Shown here in pieces: positions 17,491 through 27,793 of a DNA stretch of 64,000 bases. Each line of letters begins with the position of its first letter. Within the stretch, counting starts at the first letter, position 1. Where the stretch lies: NCBI RefSeq assembly GCF_004359215.1, contig NW_027152196.1:1041537-1105536 (forward strand). Direction: 5' to 3'. The translations under genes were made by a program, and so were the position numbers. The notes below the pieces were generated by a model, which was not told where the DNA came from, made no database searches, and saw nothing but the letters and a program-made list of their open reading frames with translations. Origin of the DNA: Bremia lactucae. Lineage: Eukaryota; Oomycota; Peronosporomycetes; Peronosporales; Peronosporaceae.

Positions 17491-19023
17491 TTACACCTCT
17501 TTGACAATCCGCGTTCTTTCTGTCTCAAGCGCTTTAATTTGCAACACCAACATTCGATTCACCGGAGTAGGAATGCCGTGGCGCTCGCCCTTTGCAACTA
17601 TATGCCCATTTAGTGCGTCAATTTCAGTCCTGGAAACGCACGAACGAAAATGAATACGCCGTATGTTCTTAGCAATCCACAAGATCGAAGATCTACCTTG
17701 AACCATGACGCAAATCTGCCAGCATGGAGCAAACATTTGAGCCGGTGCTTCGAGCTACGTCAAAGATCTCGTCCACAAGTTCCTAACCATGCAATACAAA
17801 AGTGTCGGTCTTAAGAAGCAGTGCTCTAAGAAATCATATTATTACGTCTTGCGAGCAATCCAGCGATATGTTCACACTCTTTGCAACTGCATAAGCCTCG
17901 TGCACCACCATGTAAACGCATTGCCTACAGCTTTCATTGACAGCAACACTCTGAGCAATTTAAACGAGTCACGGATGTCAATACGATGTTAAAATGAGTT
18001 TGTTAATGGTACTCAAGTCATTACACTATTGGATGCATTCAATATGGATGCAAGCGGATTAATGGCGGCATTTATAATAAGCTTTCGCCAAAGCATTCCT
18101 TTCATTTCAGTTTTCTCTAATATTTTGCACCGTAAACCTAGAAATATTCATATCTGTCAGACAATTCGTCGAACATTCCGCGCATATTCCGTACCTGCCG
18201 CAATAAATAATTGCGCTAGCTTCTCTATCGAGGCATTGCATTTATTTTGGAATAGACGATATTCGTAAAAATCATTGAACGCTTTGATTTTAAAATTTTG
18301 GAATGGAGCGAGGTACGTCATCCCTCCTTCCAACCCACTCGTTAATACTGTCCCAAACTCCACGACTCGTCCCCCTACATATGTCACTCCATTTGCAAAG
18401 TGCCATTTTTGAGTGTCAACTCTTTTGGAGTCCTCGTCACCTATTTCTGGCACTTCACCCGGTCCATTCTGAAGCAGCACACATAGTGCGTCGTTTTTTA
18501 ACATGTGTCGGTTGTTCTTGTAAAGTTCTCGAATAACTTCAGTACTATCATATGCCTTCACGGTCAATAACAACACGTCGAGCTTGTTCATTGGTTCGAT
18601 CTTTGCACTTTGCAAAGTCCGAATATGAACATTTGAACCACCCACGACCGTTGCCACTCTCTCGTCCGAAGTCATTTGAAATCTTAGTGTCTCCTTCTTT
18701 TGTTGCCTTTCAAGACTCAATTGGAACTGGCCCTTCTTCATCCAATTCTCGAGTTGCTGAGGCCTAACAAAGGCGTCAACTGTGAATTGTGGCAACTCTC
18801 TTTTTGTTTTATAATTGGTAGCCAAGAGCCCTAATTTCGTGAAAAATATCGTCCCGATAGCTCCCAATCCCAGCACCCCCACGTGCAATGTATTGAATTG
18901 AGAACTTGTTTCTACCTTCAATACATTTTCCAAACGTGAAAGCGAGCAAATTGAACGCACTTTAGATCGGAATACGCTGCAATTTCTCATTGCAAAAATG
19001 ATGGGGATCATCAAATAGTCCAC
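17491..19023 (-). CDS. 2-dehydropantoate 2-reductase (ketopantoate reductase), five exons
   Basis: This enzyme reduces ketopantoate to pantoate with NADPH on the route to pantothenate and CoA. Exon 1 has the Rossmann motif GVLGLGAIG (glycines at about 52, 54, 57), the catalytic Lys in LLTVKAYDS (about 156) and LQNGPGE. Four short introns complete it: 18138-18194 (57 nt), 17951-18024 (74), 17783-17845 (63) and 17630-17696 (67), each starting GTA and ending AG. Exons are 18195-19023, 18025-18137, 17846-17950, 17697-17782 and 17491-17629, 1272 nt in all, giving 423 residues in frame. Later exons supply LWRKLIINAAINPL, VVHEAYAVAKS, NVCSMLADLRHGSRTEIDALNG and GIPTPVN, all family hallmarks. About 45 residues precede the Rossmann fold and might be a targeting sequence, or the start may be further in. 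The splice sites are inferred, not tested. Confidence 0.9.
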
Positions 19024-19191
19024 GTATGATGAAAATCGCTTGGGATTCTTTATCTTAAGAAATTAAATTTAGTATTTATCATAAGCAGAAATAAAATTGA
19101 AACGAGCCGCATCCGATTGGCTATAATACTATCGGAAAGCAATCTTGTAATTGATGCACCATTGTAATATTCCCATTTTCAATTCTCAGCG
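19024..19191. promoter_or_regulatory. Divergent promoter region with oomycete-like initiator
   Basis: The 168 bp between the start codons of ketopantoate reductase (-) and the lumazine-synthase-like gene (+) must hold both promoters. CCCATTTTCAATTC at 19172-19185 resembles the oomycete initiator plus flanking region (TCATTYY then CAWTTT), just before the plus-strand ATG. CGATTGGCTA at about 19113 contains a CCAAT box in reverse. Confidence 0.5.
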
Positions 19192-19845
19192 ATGTCGACT
19201 TTAACAAGCACCGACATGGGCGAGCTCAAGCGCCCTACCACGCGTGTCCACGCGCCCCCCGGCGGTGGCTCTAGCTGGAGCTTCGGTAGTGATCCAATAC
19301 CCGTATCCGCCGGTCGCAAACGTATTAATGAACCACAAATACAGGCCCACAACGACACCAAGATGGAGTCCCCACGTGCCGCTCCGGCCCCTGTCGTGGC
19401 CCAAGCCCCTAGGATGCCTTCTACGAGCGGAGTTATTCGCATTGCACTACTTAAAACAAGCAGCGATGCGGAATTAGTGGACCGCATTGTGCAGAATTGC
19501 TTTGCCAAACTAGAAAGTCAAATCGTGAGCACCGAGACTTTCACCGTCGCATCGTTAGAGCAGCTCCCTTACGCGGCCAACAAACTAACGAGTTTTGGTG
19601 GATTCGATGCTGTCATCTGCTGTGGGTTTCTTAATACACAGGAAGCCCATTTCTCAGCATTAAGTACGTCATTGACGCAAAGTTTCATTGATATCAGTAT
19701 CAAGAACGTTCGCCCCGTGGTACGTGCTGTGTTTATGGGCGAGCCCCGCGTGGCGTCAGTCAAGATCAAGGGAGGATGGGGCACCGAGTGTGCTGACAAC
19801 ATAGTACCACTCGTCCAGCTTGGCGGGTGTATTGGATCCCAGTAA
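19192..19845 (+). CDS. Lumazine-synthase-like protein with HN1-type N-terminal motif, short paralogue
   Basis: The 217-residue product starts with a TTRVHAPPGGGS motif followed by FGSD, like the repeat of HN1/Jupiter microtubule-associated proteins. From about residue 80 it has a 6,7-dimethyl-8-ribityllumazine-synthase-like fold: IRIALLKTSSDAELV, then FDAVICCGFLNTQEAHF, where His153 aligns with the catalytic histidine region of that enzyme. It then stops at the point where the neighbour at 20017-21591 goes on into EF-hands. The two genes are convergent, 171 bp apart, and share the N-terminal half, so they look like an inverted duplication. It may be a shortened copy or a single-domain paralogue. 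Riboflavin-pathway activity is not established by the sequence. Confidence 0.8.
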   Translation: MSTLTSTDMGELKRPTTRVHAPPGGGSSWSFGSDPIPVSAGRKRINEPQIQAHNDTKMESPRAAPAPVVAQAPRMPSTSGVIRIALLKTSSDAELVDRIVQNCFAKLESQIVSTETFTVASLEQLPYAANKLTSFGGFDAVICCGFLNTQEAHFSALSTSLTQSFIDISIKNVRPVVRAVFMGEPRVASVKIKGGWGTECADNIVPLVQLGGCIGSQ

Positions 19846-20016
19846 GACAGCAGCAACCAAGCATCCGATCACAGCACGCCTTAAGTCCACCTTATTTTTT
19901 TTATCCCAAATTAAAAAATAATAATTCTTAAGAAAAACAAAATCTAAAAAAAAACGATTCATTCAAACAAAACTAGAACCAATCATAAGCCTCGTATCCA
20001 GCATATTACTGTCGAG

Positions 20017-21591
20017 TTAGCCAAAAATGATGGAGCTCGCCCCGGCACCATGCTGTAGTTTCTTCCGTGCCATCTGAGGATACGTACTTGCACGCTTATT
20101 CGCTTCCGTCTGAATCGTATCCTTCATACTCACTGACTGAATATCCTGAATCCCCTGTGCCTGAAGATTCGTTCGAATGGCTTCGACATTTCCAGCTGCA
20201 ATCCCCATATCGTTTTTTACTTCCTCAATCGTATGCGAGCCATCGTCATGTTCCACAAGAACACGGCGACACGTCGTGTTCGCACACGCGCCTTCTCCAC
20301 CACTAAGATGCCACGCATTACGAATCATAAGCTCAAAGTAATCATCGTCATCAATCGACGCACTAATGTTGGCATAATACCGCACAAATTCATTCGGATG
20401 AACCTTATTATCCTTTGCACCACCATCAAACGTATCTAGAAATTCCAGCAGCACTTCGTCTTCCGTCTTTCGTCCTTCAAGTACTTGAGGATGCTTCGTC
20501 ACATTGTATTTTCCCTTCAGATCATTGAGATCCACGACATGATTTCCATCGGTATCGAGACTTTGAAACGCCATTAAAACAAGTTGCATTCGACGATCAT
20601 TCAACTCGCCACGCACGGCCAATAGAAACTCATCGTAATTGATACTTCCCGAGTGATTCGTATCAATAAAATGAAACAATTCGTCTTGGTCGGATTCACG
20701 TAATGCCATTGCATGTTCTCGCAACGCTTTTCGAAACTCTTCGAGACTTAACAAACGATTGCCATCGTCGTCAATAATACGAAATTTACGACCCAATGTT
20801 CGAATGCCTGTGGCACCGTGTTCAAAGAGCGACGTTCGCAATCTCTCGAGGGATTGCTGCACGGTGGTCGATCCCCGCAAAAGTTTGGCAGGCAAGAGAT
20901 TGCCACGACTGATTTCAAAAGGTTTGTTTTCAAGTGCGCCGGATGCCGGGTACATACTGGGCTTGTTATAACCACCTACATGAATCAACGCCATGATGTC
21001 GTCGGCAAATGCAGTGCCCCAACCACTACGAACTTTTACAAGAGCGACTCGAGATTCGGTCATTAACAAAGCTTGGACGATTGGACGCACGTTTTGGACA
21101 CTAATTTTCATGAAACTTTGTGTCAATGCAGCGCTGAATGTGGCAAATTGCGGATCCTGTGTTGCAAGATAACCAAAACAAATGGCGCCGTCAAACGCAC
21201 CACTTTTCGTTACTTTGTTCGCAGCGTACGGCAACTGCTCGATTGTCCCGACTTGAAAGATTTCAAAGTCCAGAGATTGAGTTTGTAGCTTTGTCTGGCA
21301 ATTCTGTACTGCCGCATTTATTAGTTCAGCGTCGGAGGTCGTCTGGATGAGGGCTACACGCACGCGAGTGCTTGTTTTGAAGGCGACAACGTCCATAGGA
21401 GACTGTAGGGGTGTAGGGGGGGGTAGTTCTGTCTTGGTGTCGAAATGGGGCGGATTTCGAGAATTTGTACCCAGAGAAGCGGACGTAGAATCATCTCCAA
21501 AGACAAAAGTTGAGCCACCTCCTGGAGGTGCGTGCACTCGCGTGGTGGGTCGCTTGAGTTCCCCCATATCCGTGCTGATACGTGTCGACAT
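20017..21591 (-). CDS. HN1 motif + lumazine-synthase-like + calcyphosin-type EF-hand fusion protein
   Basis: The 524-residue product has three parts. Residues 16-31 carry TTRVHAPPGGGS and FGDD, an HN1/Jupiter-like motif. Residues 75-210 are a lumazine-synthase-like domain (VRVALIQTTSDAEL, FDGAICFGYLATQDPQF) with Gln where the paralogue has His. Residues 255-430 resemble calcyphosin: EF-hand loops at 274-285 (DDDGNRLLSLEE), 310-321 (DTNHSGSINYDE), 346-357 (DTDGNHVVDLND) and a degenerate one near 389-401. The first three keep good calcium ligands. The last 90 residues have no known domain. Calcyphosin-like proteins occur in flagellated eukaryotes, so a zoospore or flagellar role is plausible but inferred. 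The ATG is followed at once by the motif shared with the paralogue, which supports this start. No intron is needed. Confidence 0.85.
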   Translation of the reverse strand: MSTRISTDMGELKRPTTRVHAPPGGGSTFVFGDDSTSASLGTNSRNPPHFDTKTELPPPTPLQSPMDVVAFKTSTRVRVALIQTTSDAELINAAVQNCQTKLQTQSLDFEIFQVGTIEQLPYAANKVTKSGAFDGAICFGYLATQDPQFATFSAALTQSFMKISVQNVRPIVQALLMTESRVALVKVRSGWGTAFADDIMALIHVGGYNKPSMYPASGALENKPFEISRGNLLPAKLLRGSTTVQQSLERLRTSLFEHGATGIRTLGRKFRIIDDDGNRLLSLEEFRKALREHAMALRESDQDELFHFIDTNHSGSINYDEFLLAVRGELNDRRMQLVLMAFQSLDTDGNHVVDLNDLKGKYNVTKHPQVLEGRKTEDEVLLEFLDTFDGGAKDNKVHPNEFVRYYANISASIDDDDYFELMIRNAWHLSGGEGACANTTCRRVLVEHDDGSHTIEEVKNDMGIAAGNVEAIRTNLQAQGIQDIQSVSMKDTIQTEANKRASTYPQMARKKLQHGAGASSIIFG

Positions 21592-22423
21592 GTCTTGACT
21601 TTTGGGGTTGAAAACGATCGATAGAAGCGGTGGATTGGCTTAAAAGAAGGAAATTATTGCAATGACTTCCTGGTAGTGCATATCAGAGACAATACACTAA
21701 TGTGTGCACCTGAAACGAGAAGAAATAAAGAAAAAATATAATTTTGGGAAATGTGATATTCACACCCTTTTCACACACCCTGGATGCTAACGCGACAAAC
21801 GCAGGTGGAGACGGTGCCCATCGCGGCGTACCGGCGGACCACCCAATTACGGCAACTCTAGACTCAATTGGAATCCTTACTATAACCGCCTCAGTTTAGA
21901 TCGGGAGTAGTGGTGATCCAAGTTCAGACGGAGAAAGGATGTTATAAACTCCGGTGGGCTACCAGTATATATTAGAGGTGCTGCCGGGAATTAATGTGAA
22001 TACGAGTGGCATCATGGACGCATCAGGAGCGTGCATATACCAAAATGGCAGATATGCTTGCCAATAAGGCAATAAACGACAAAAGCAATTATAATCTCAG
22101 ATTGAAGATTACAGCGCAAGCAGGACTGGTGGACTTTTCTGGCAGCACATGAAAAAGGGGACGTTGGGAACTGAATATTTAAACCAAAGGAAGGGATCAT
22201 TACGGAGACCAGAAACGACGTGCTTTAAAGGACGGCGTAGGCGTCGTTCGACTATCATTAGGTAGTGGGAGATGCGAAGCTGTGAGGTTATATGGAGGCG
22301 CCTTGCAGGACGGACATTAGGAAGTCGTTAGCGAATAGAGTTAAGGGACATCAATGTGCCTCACTGAAAACTGAACTGTCACCCCAAATTAGTCCCTATT
22401 GTAACTAATGGTTACGGAAGTGA
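21592..22423. other. Upstream region, no gene recognised
   Basis: The first 150 bp upstream of the EF-hand gene include a CCAAT box (minus strand AGCCAATCC, about 21630) and must contain its promoter. Beyond that no coding motif or known repeat is visible. Confidence 0.4.
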
Positions 22424-22880
22424 TGTAATGGGTGTATTGTTACATACGTATTATTTCCTAAAAGCAATAATTGATATTATGTTTTAGGTAATTGTTCCAA
22501 TATTACCAAATTTAGTAAAATTGATGCAAGAAGATATTAGTTTTGGTGATTAGTTGATTTAACTATAAATTAACCGAGTCTATTGCTATAAGACACGATT
22601 GTGCGGTGCGCAAGGAGGCGCCATACATAGTTGTTTCCAATTCAAATAAATTAGAGGTAGATAGAAGATCTTTACTGTAGGAGCTCAATATATTAATAAA
22701 GTCTTACTATTTCTCTATTCTAAAGCCTTAGCCTAGACCTTTAAGCTCAAGACCCTTGGCTTCATAGAAACCTTCCTATGTACTTTTGCGTACGTGAAGT
22801 TTCGAGGCACCTCACCTACACTGTAATCAGTGTAAAGTTAACTAGTACTGATCAGTACTATTTAAAGTTGCCCCGTTATA
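22424..22880 (+). repeat. Solo LTR, family A/C variant (457 bp)
   Basis: It begins TGTAATGGGTG and ends GCCCCGTTATA. The internal block AGACACGATTGTGCGGTGCG with AAGGAGGCGCC matches the LTRs at 27505-27715, 32343-32824 (-) and 51970-52415. No gag, pol or primer site flanks it. Confidence 0.78.
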
Positions 22881-23169
22881 CTTGACCAACAGGCATGCCT
22901 CAAAACCAGAGCAGTATGCGCCACAAGACGCTGGCAGCGAGAAAGTGGCGTCGTGCTGGACAGAGATAAAATACTTAGCGGAAACGGGGCGAGGCGACAG
23001 TCGCAATTGGTGCAAATGAATTGGTAGTCATTTTTTGCACCATTGTAATTTGCTGCACCACTGCAATAAAGTGTACTCGTTCTCAGACAAGGGCGGTTGT
23101 GGTCGCGTTGATAATGTTCAATGGTGATTCTTGACTCTGTGCAAGGTGCAATGACTAGTAACCTTTGGG
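22881..23169. other. No recognisable feature
   Basis: Short unassigned stretch between the solo LTR and the tandem repeat. Confidence 0.4.
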
Positions 23170-24017
23170 ATCAGCACGCCGATAAAGCTTTGTTGCTCGT
23201 TTACTAAAGCATTGTGGGGCTATTAAAATATTTGGAATTTATGTAAGCCACAGCACGCCGATAAACGATTTGTTGCAATAAGCGGAATTGCAGTAAGCCT
23301 CCAAGCACTCAGCACGCCGATTAACGCTTTGTTGCTCGTTTACTTAAGCATTCTTGGGCTAATTGTAACGGGGCACTACGACTTGTACTGCTTCAGTACA
23401 AGTCCACTTCGCACTGCTTCAGTTGCGAGTGGTGCCTTACGTTATTTCACGTACACTAGTACGTGCAGAAAAAGACTTCTCTTTATGGCAACTAGCTTTA
23501 AGAGGGTAAAATGAAAACTGTATTAATATAATTAAGTGTCTGTTGTTCTATCTTTGTAAATGCTAACTTAATTATAATTTAATACGAAACATGTAAATGA
23601 ATTCTTATCTCTATCTTATCTGCCTCTCTCTTTTGTTTATCTCTACAGCTGATTAGCCTGCGGAATATAAACATATAATGGTCGATACCTATTTATGGAG
23701 AAGAATTCTGAACATTACTATATAAAGTAATATTTTCCAAATAGTATCTACCTTTTAGATACCTTTAAGTGTTAATTTCATCTAACGATACACCCCGTTA
23801 CACTAATAAAGTGATTGGAAGTGTTGTAAGCTTCCAGGCGCTCAGCACGCCGACAAAAGCTTTGTTGCTTGTTTACTTAAGCATTGTGGGCAATTAAAAT
23901 AGTTGGAATTGTTGTAAGCCTCCAAGCGCTCAGCACGCCGGCGGACGCTTTGTTTTTTCAAGTATCCTGGGGCTATTGAAATAATTGAAATTGTTTGTAA
24001 GCCTCCAAGCGCTCTCT
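23170..24017 (+). repeat. Degenerate tandem repeat of about 90 bp, about five units
   Basis: Units start with CTCAGCACGCCGATAAACGC, continue with TTTGTTGCTCGTTTAC and AGCATTGTGGGGCTATTAAA and end with TTGTAAGCCTCCAAGCG. Starts are at about 23170, 23250 (internally deleted), 23308, 23841 and 23929. The third unit is split by the LTR at 23364-23802. No coding potential is evident. Confidence 0.8.
23364..23802 (-). repeat. Solo LTR, family A, with 5-bp target duplication
   Basis: On the plus strand it starts TGTAACGGGGCAC and ends CACCCCGTTACA, the reverse complement of the LTR at 2289-2721. It is flanked on both sides by CTAAT, a perfect 5-bp target site duplication, and splits one unit of the tandem repeat. 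This fits insertion followed by LTR-LTR recombination. Confidence 0.9.
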
Positions 24018-24423
24018 AATATTAGTCCAAATGTCTTCTTTTAGCTTTGCTAAGCAGCACTTGTTGTCGAATGTCACTGGGGCGACGTCTTTGTGTTCAC
24101 TCATAGCGGGCTCTGGCTCCTTGTGATTTGGAACATCAGCAAGCCAGGAGTCTCGTCAATTCAGCACACCACGGTACATCTCTGTACTTGATCAAGAGTG
24201 TGACCATATTGTTAATTAAACGAAACATAACATCATATATTTTATAGGAAATTGATATCCCACATCTAAAGTTGATATCTCCACAACTACTTTTGAGAAT
24301 ATATTTTTCCAAATTTAAGCAAACCGCTCCTTCCTTATTATTGCTCTCCCACAACTATTTAAAAAAGGAAAAAGTAATTTTAAATTCGTAAGCTTAATTT
24401 GTTATTCCCACAACTTCTGTAAT
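24018..24423. other. No recognisable feature
   Basis: AT-rich sequence; small open frames with no recognisable motif. Confidence 0.4.
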
Positions 24424-24760
24424 TTGAGGTTACAATCCAAAATGTCTGCAATAATTCTGCGTATATCACATTGGTGCGACTTAGGAGGGGAGCATGAGGA
24501 ATGCAGCAATGAAAACAATCTGACTCGCCTATTTTTTGCCAATCCAAAGTCTAACAAATTGGCACGGCGCTTTCCTTCTGCTTTGCTCTTGGACTGCACA
24601 ACTAGACAAACAAGTATAAAATGCCCTTACTCCATGCTGTTGGATTTACTTGCCTTAATTCAATATTGTGTTTATACCTTAATGTCCTTACAGCAGTTGT
24701 CAGAATAACAATTTTAGGTTGCAAACTTCAAACTGTAAGAAAAAGTCGATTTAAGTAGGA
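24424..24760 (+). pseudogene. MULE transposase fragment
   Basis: The frame reads RLFFANPKSNKLARRFPSALLLDCT and, after one frameshift near 24600, NKYKMPLLHAVGFTCLNS. This is the start of the MULE DDE domain: the first catalytic Asp lies in LLLDCT and the following KMPLL block is diagnostic. Only about 90 codons remain; the other acidic residues and the C-terminus are absent. Confidence 0.7.
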
Positions 24761-24971
24761 GCGGTTCATTTAAATTAAAAATAATAAATTGATTAAAAAT
24801 AAGTAGTTGTGGTTGCCAAAACGTATGTGGCAATAGTCGCATATGGCGCTTTTTTTTTCTTGCCCCATCCAATAGTGCAATCTTTGCCACAAGAAACAAT
24901 ACTTTTAGAATTTAAGAAAAATAAGTCATAGTGTAACATTTATATTAATTAGTGCTGCCCTCTTGCAACCC

Positions 24972-26479
24972 CTAAAATTCGCGAGCCAAGACGGAATTTT
25001 GCAGCGTAGTCTGGTCAAAATTTGCCGTGTGGAAGGAATTAAGACTCAGTGCTCGCATGCGTCGGGGCGTCTCGTGCTCATTGTCGTGGTATTCCACGTG
25101 AAGCTTCGCAGAGAACGGCCGATGCCTCAGCCCCGTGCTTTCCTCGTTATGAACGTTATCAGGGAGCGCGCTACGATTGATTGCAAGCGAGCACAGACTA
25201 CAGATCGTGAGCTTCATTTTTCCCACAACCGGAATATCCGCATTAATTGTTAATTTACAACGTGCACAAACGACCTTCATTTTGACCAAAACGAATAGAA
25301 ACAAAAAAAAACGTTACCGTGCATGACCAAACACAACGCCCCATATTTCTATCGTACCTCGCCACACTTTTGACAATTATACCGCCTAGAAAACGTACCA
25401 ATGTCGTCGACACACACAAAGCACGTCTTGACTTTCCCGGGAGCCATTAATTCGCTCCGACGTACAAAAGTTTGATTCGCTACACGTTTCATATTGACGT
25501 ATTTCTTTAAATGTTCAAGACTTAAAAGGCGTTGTCGCAGTCCTTTAATCGCCACCCATTGAGGCACATTACCTTTCAAGTCCGTATAGAAGGCCTGAAT
25601 AATATCTAATGTCTTGCGATCGCGCTTGCTCTCGATACACACAAGACCTGAACGATAGATACTCCCACGCACAAAACCGTGGGATTTCTCCATATCTGGA
25701 CAGCTCTTTATCTTAACCGAGTGAAGACAGCGCACAAACCCCCGTCGTCCGTCCGGGAGACAAAAGCGGCGTTGGATCTCCAAGTAACAAAAGTCACGAT
25801 TCCGTACGAGGACGTACGGCGACCGGAGCGCTAGCCATCGAATCCCAATGAAAACCGTGCTCTCGTCGACGCGGTAGGGCTTAATCTCATAGAGCACGAC
25901 GGAGTGGAGAATGTCGGGCGAGAGCTTTTTGTCAAGCTGAATATGGGGGTGCGCCATGTCGACGTTATAAAGTTCCATGATTTCCTCAATACTGGCCTCT
26001 GCGTCGGTAATCCCTCGAAAGTAATAAACGCTTTTTTTCGTCCCGGATGTAATTTTAAGTTTCTCAATGCGAATGCTTTCTAATTGTTCGGTATACTCCC
26101 ACTGGAGATTGTCTTCGTCACTATCAAGACTCGAGTCGGTGCTACGAAATGTGTCGCTTGCCGAGAAACGCAAGAGCTCATTGCACGCATGATTGGCTTC
26201 GCGAATGATCTGTTCCTTGCGTGAACCGGATAGCGGTGGACAGTGAAAATTCTTCCACTTGGGCTGCTTGGACTTCATCGCGACGGATGTGAGTTTTTTA
26301 AATATCCACGCTTGATAAAATACATGAGGTTTTTTGAAAATGAATTGATGGCCTTTTTTCGAAATAGAGCCAGATGCCGAGATAATTCCATATCTTAAGA
26401 AAGGGTTTCGATATGGATACGCCATATGAGAAGATAGTAGTGTAGCAATTATGGCTATGGCGCGACAATGGTGCTGCAC
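24972..26479 (-). CDS. START domain / FYVE-type zinc finger protein, two exons
   Basis: Exon 1 (26479-25358) holds a lipid-binding START-like domain over roughly residues 110-320 and the first half of a FYVE-type finger (CFVCVDDIGTFSRRYNCQKCGE). Read through, a stop follows at once, but an 83-nt intron at 25275-25357 (GTACGA...AAG) joins it in frame to exon 2 (25274-24972), which begins VVCARCKLTINADIPVVGK and supplies MKLTICSLC, the missing Cys ligands. The spliced product is 474 residues from the first ATG. An internal Met at 26278 (before KSKQPKWKNFHCPPLS) fits oomycete relatives better, giving about 407 residues. The classic RR/KHHCR is altered to RRYNCQKC, so PI3P binding is uncertain. 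Probable role: membrane-lipid sensing or transfer at endomembranes, by family inference. Confidence 0.85.
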
Positions 26480-26888
26480 CGTCCAATAAATGTGCTAGTA
26501 AGCTTTGACACGGAATATCTTACATGTTAAGAGACGCCCACGGCATTGAGTATAAGATTAATTTGAGTAAGGGCCAAAACATACTAAAATTAACTAAAGG
26601 TGCGCCAGCCATGGGCACAACCCCTTTTTTTAATTTTCTAATGGAATTTACACAAACACAAATGGAGGCAGTACTTGCCAAGCGCGTAATTTGTCGATAC
26701 TTTAAAGTAAAGTCTTAATTTATTCCCAGCGATATGCAGCCAACCTTATCGATGAATTTCTTTAGCTCAAAATTTTCGAATATACATTAAAAAGCTTCAC
26801 CATGTTTTTTCTTAAGAAAAACACTTTTGCAAGCATTCGTATCACGCGTGATAGCAGTTTGTAGTGCTATCAAGCGTTATGCACTCAA
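26480..26888. other. Upstream region, no gene recognised
   Basis: It presumably contains the promoter of the START/FYVE gene. A 64-codon frame at 26524 has no recognisable motif. Confidence 0.35.
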
Positions 26889-27504
26889 TGATCTCCAACA
26901 GAAAGAGTAGCAATTACCTTCCGTGTTGTAACGCGGAGCGAGAAATGGCTGTGCGGGCAACTCCAGGAAGAATGACTCAAATCGCCTTTGCAGAAATATG
27001 ATTTCAAGGCCGTACTAACTCATTAGCTTAATGCACATCTTGCTTTCTTGCGGATAAAAAAGTTGTGAGCTTACAGCGTGCACACCAAGATTACTTAAGC
27101 TTTTCGAGTAGGTGTTGGCAATTATTGGCTTGCTTGAAAAAAGATTTAAACCAACAATATTATTAAAGATCTGACCGTATCCTCTCGTTATTTTTTGGTC
27201 TTGTGCGACCAAATTGACTTCTGAAGGAGCCTCGGACTCATCTCCGAAGGGAAGGCCCCGTAACGATCTATTTGAGCCCCTACTGTTGGCGATCTCACAT
27301 GGGTGGTCACTCGATTGGATGTCACAGCTGCGAATTTCGCTTTTGTGAAATAGTTACATCACACTGATTTTGGTGTAGACTACCGACAATTCAAAAGCGG
27401 TAAAATTGATGAACACCTGTTACTCGTCATGGTTCAACTTAAAGCAGATTTGTTTGCATCTAACAAACAATCGTTCTACAATTTTCTGTTTTAGGCTGAA
27501 ATAG

Positions 27505-27720
27505 TCCGCCAATTTTTCAAGACACGATTGCGCGGTCGACAAGGAGGCGCCATACTTAGTCAGACATTATTATATAATAAACTCAGTAGTAGATAGAAGA
27601 TCGTTACGTAGGAGACTAATTATTTATACTGATTTACTTTTCTCTAATTCTAATCCATTGAATTACCTTTCGTAGCATAAGGCCCTCAGCCTACATTCGT
27701 CACTACGTGCTTCTGTAGGT
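27505..27720 (+). repeat. LTR fragment, plus orientation
   Basis: AAGACACGATTGCGCGGT followed by GACAAGGAGGCGCC and AGATAGAAGATCGTTACG match the R/U5 side of the LTR at 22424-22880. It is oriented opposite to GyA-5, so it is not that element's 3' LTR. The region 26889-27504 to its left has no recognisable content. Confidence 0.6.
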
Positions 27721-27793
27721 TTACCGTAGACAGTAGGACTAGATCATTAATATTCAATGAAATAAATGAAAGTATATTTGCTCTTCCATTTTC

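Noticed and set aside
23170..24017. CRISPR-like array
   Set aside because: The genome is eukaryotic, units are about 90 bp, directly joined and degenerate, with no spacers.
24136..24354. Possible small gene left of the MULE fragment
   Set aside because: No motif, AT-rich, no start context.
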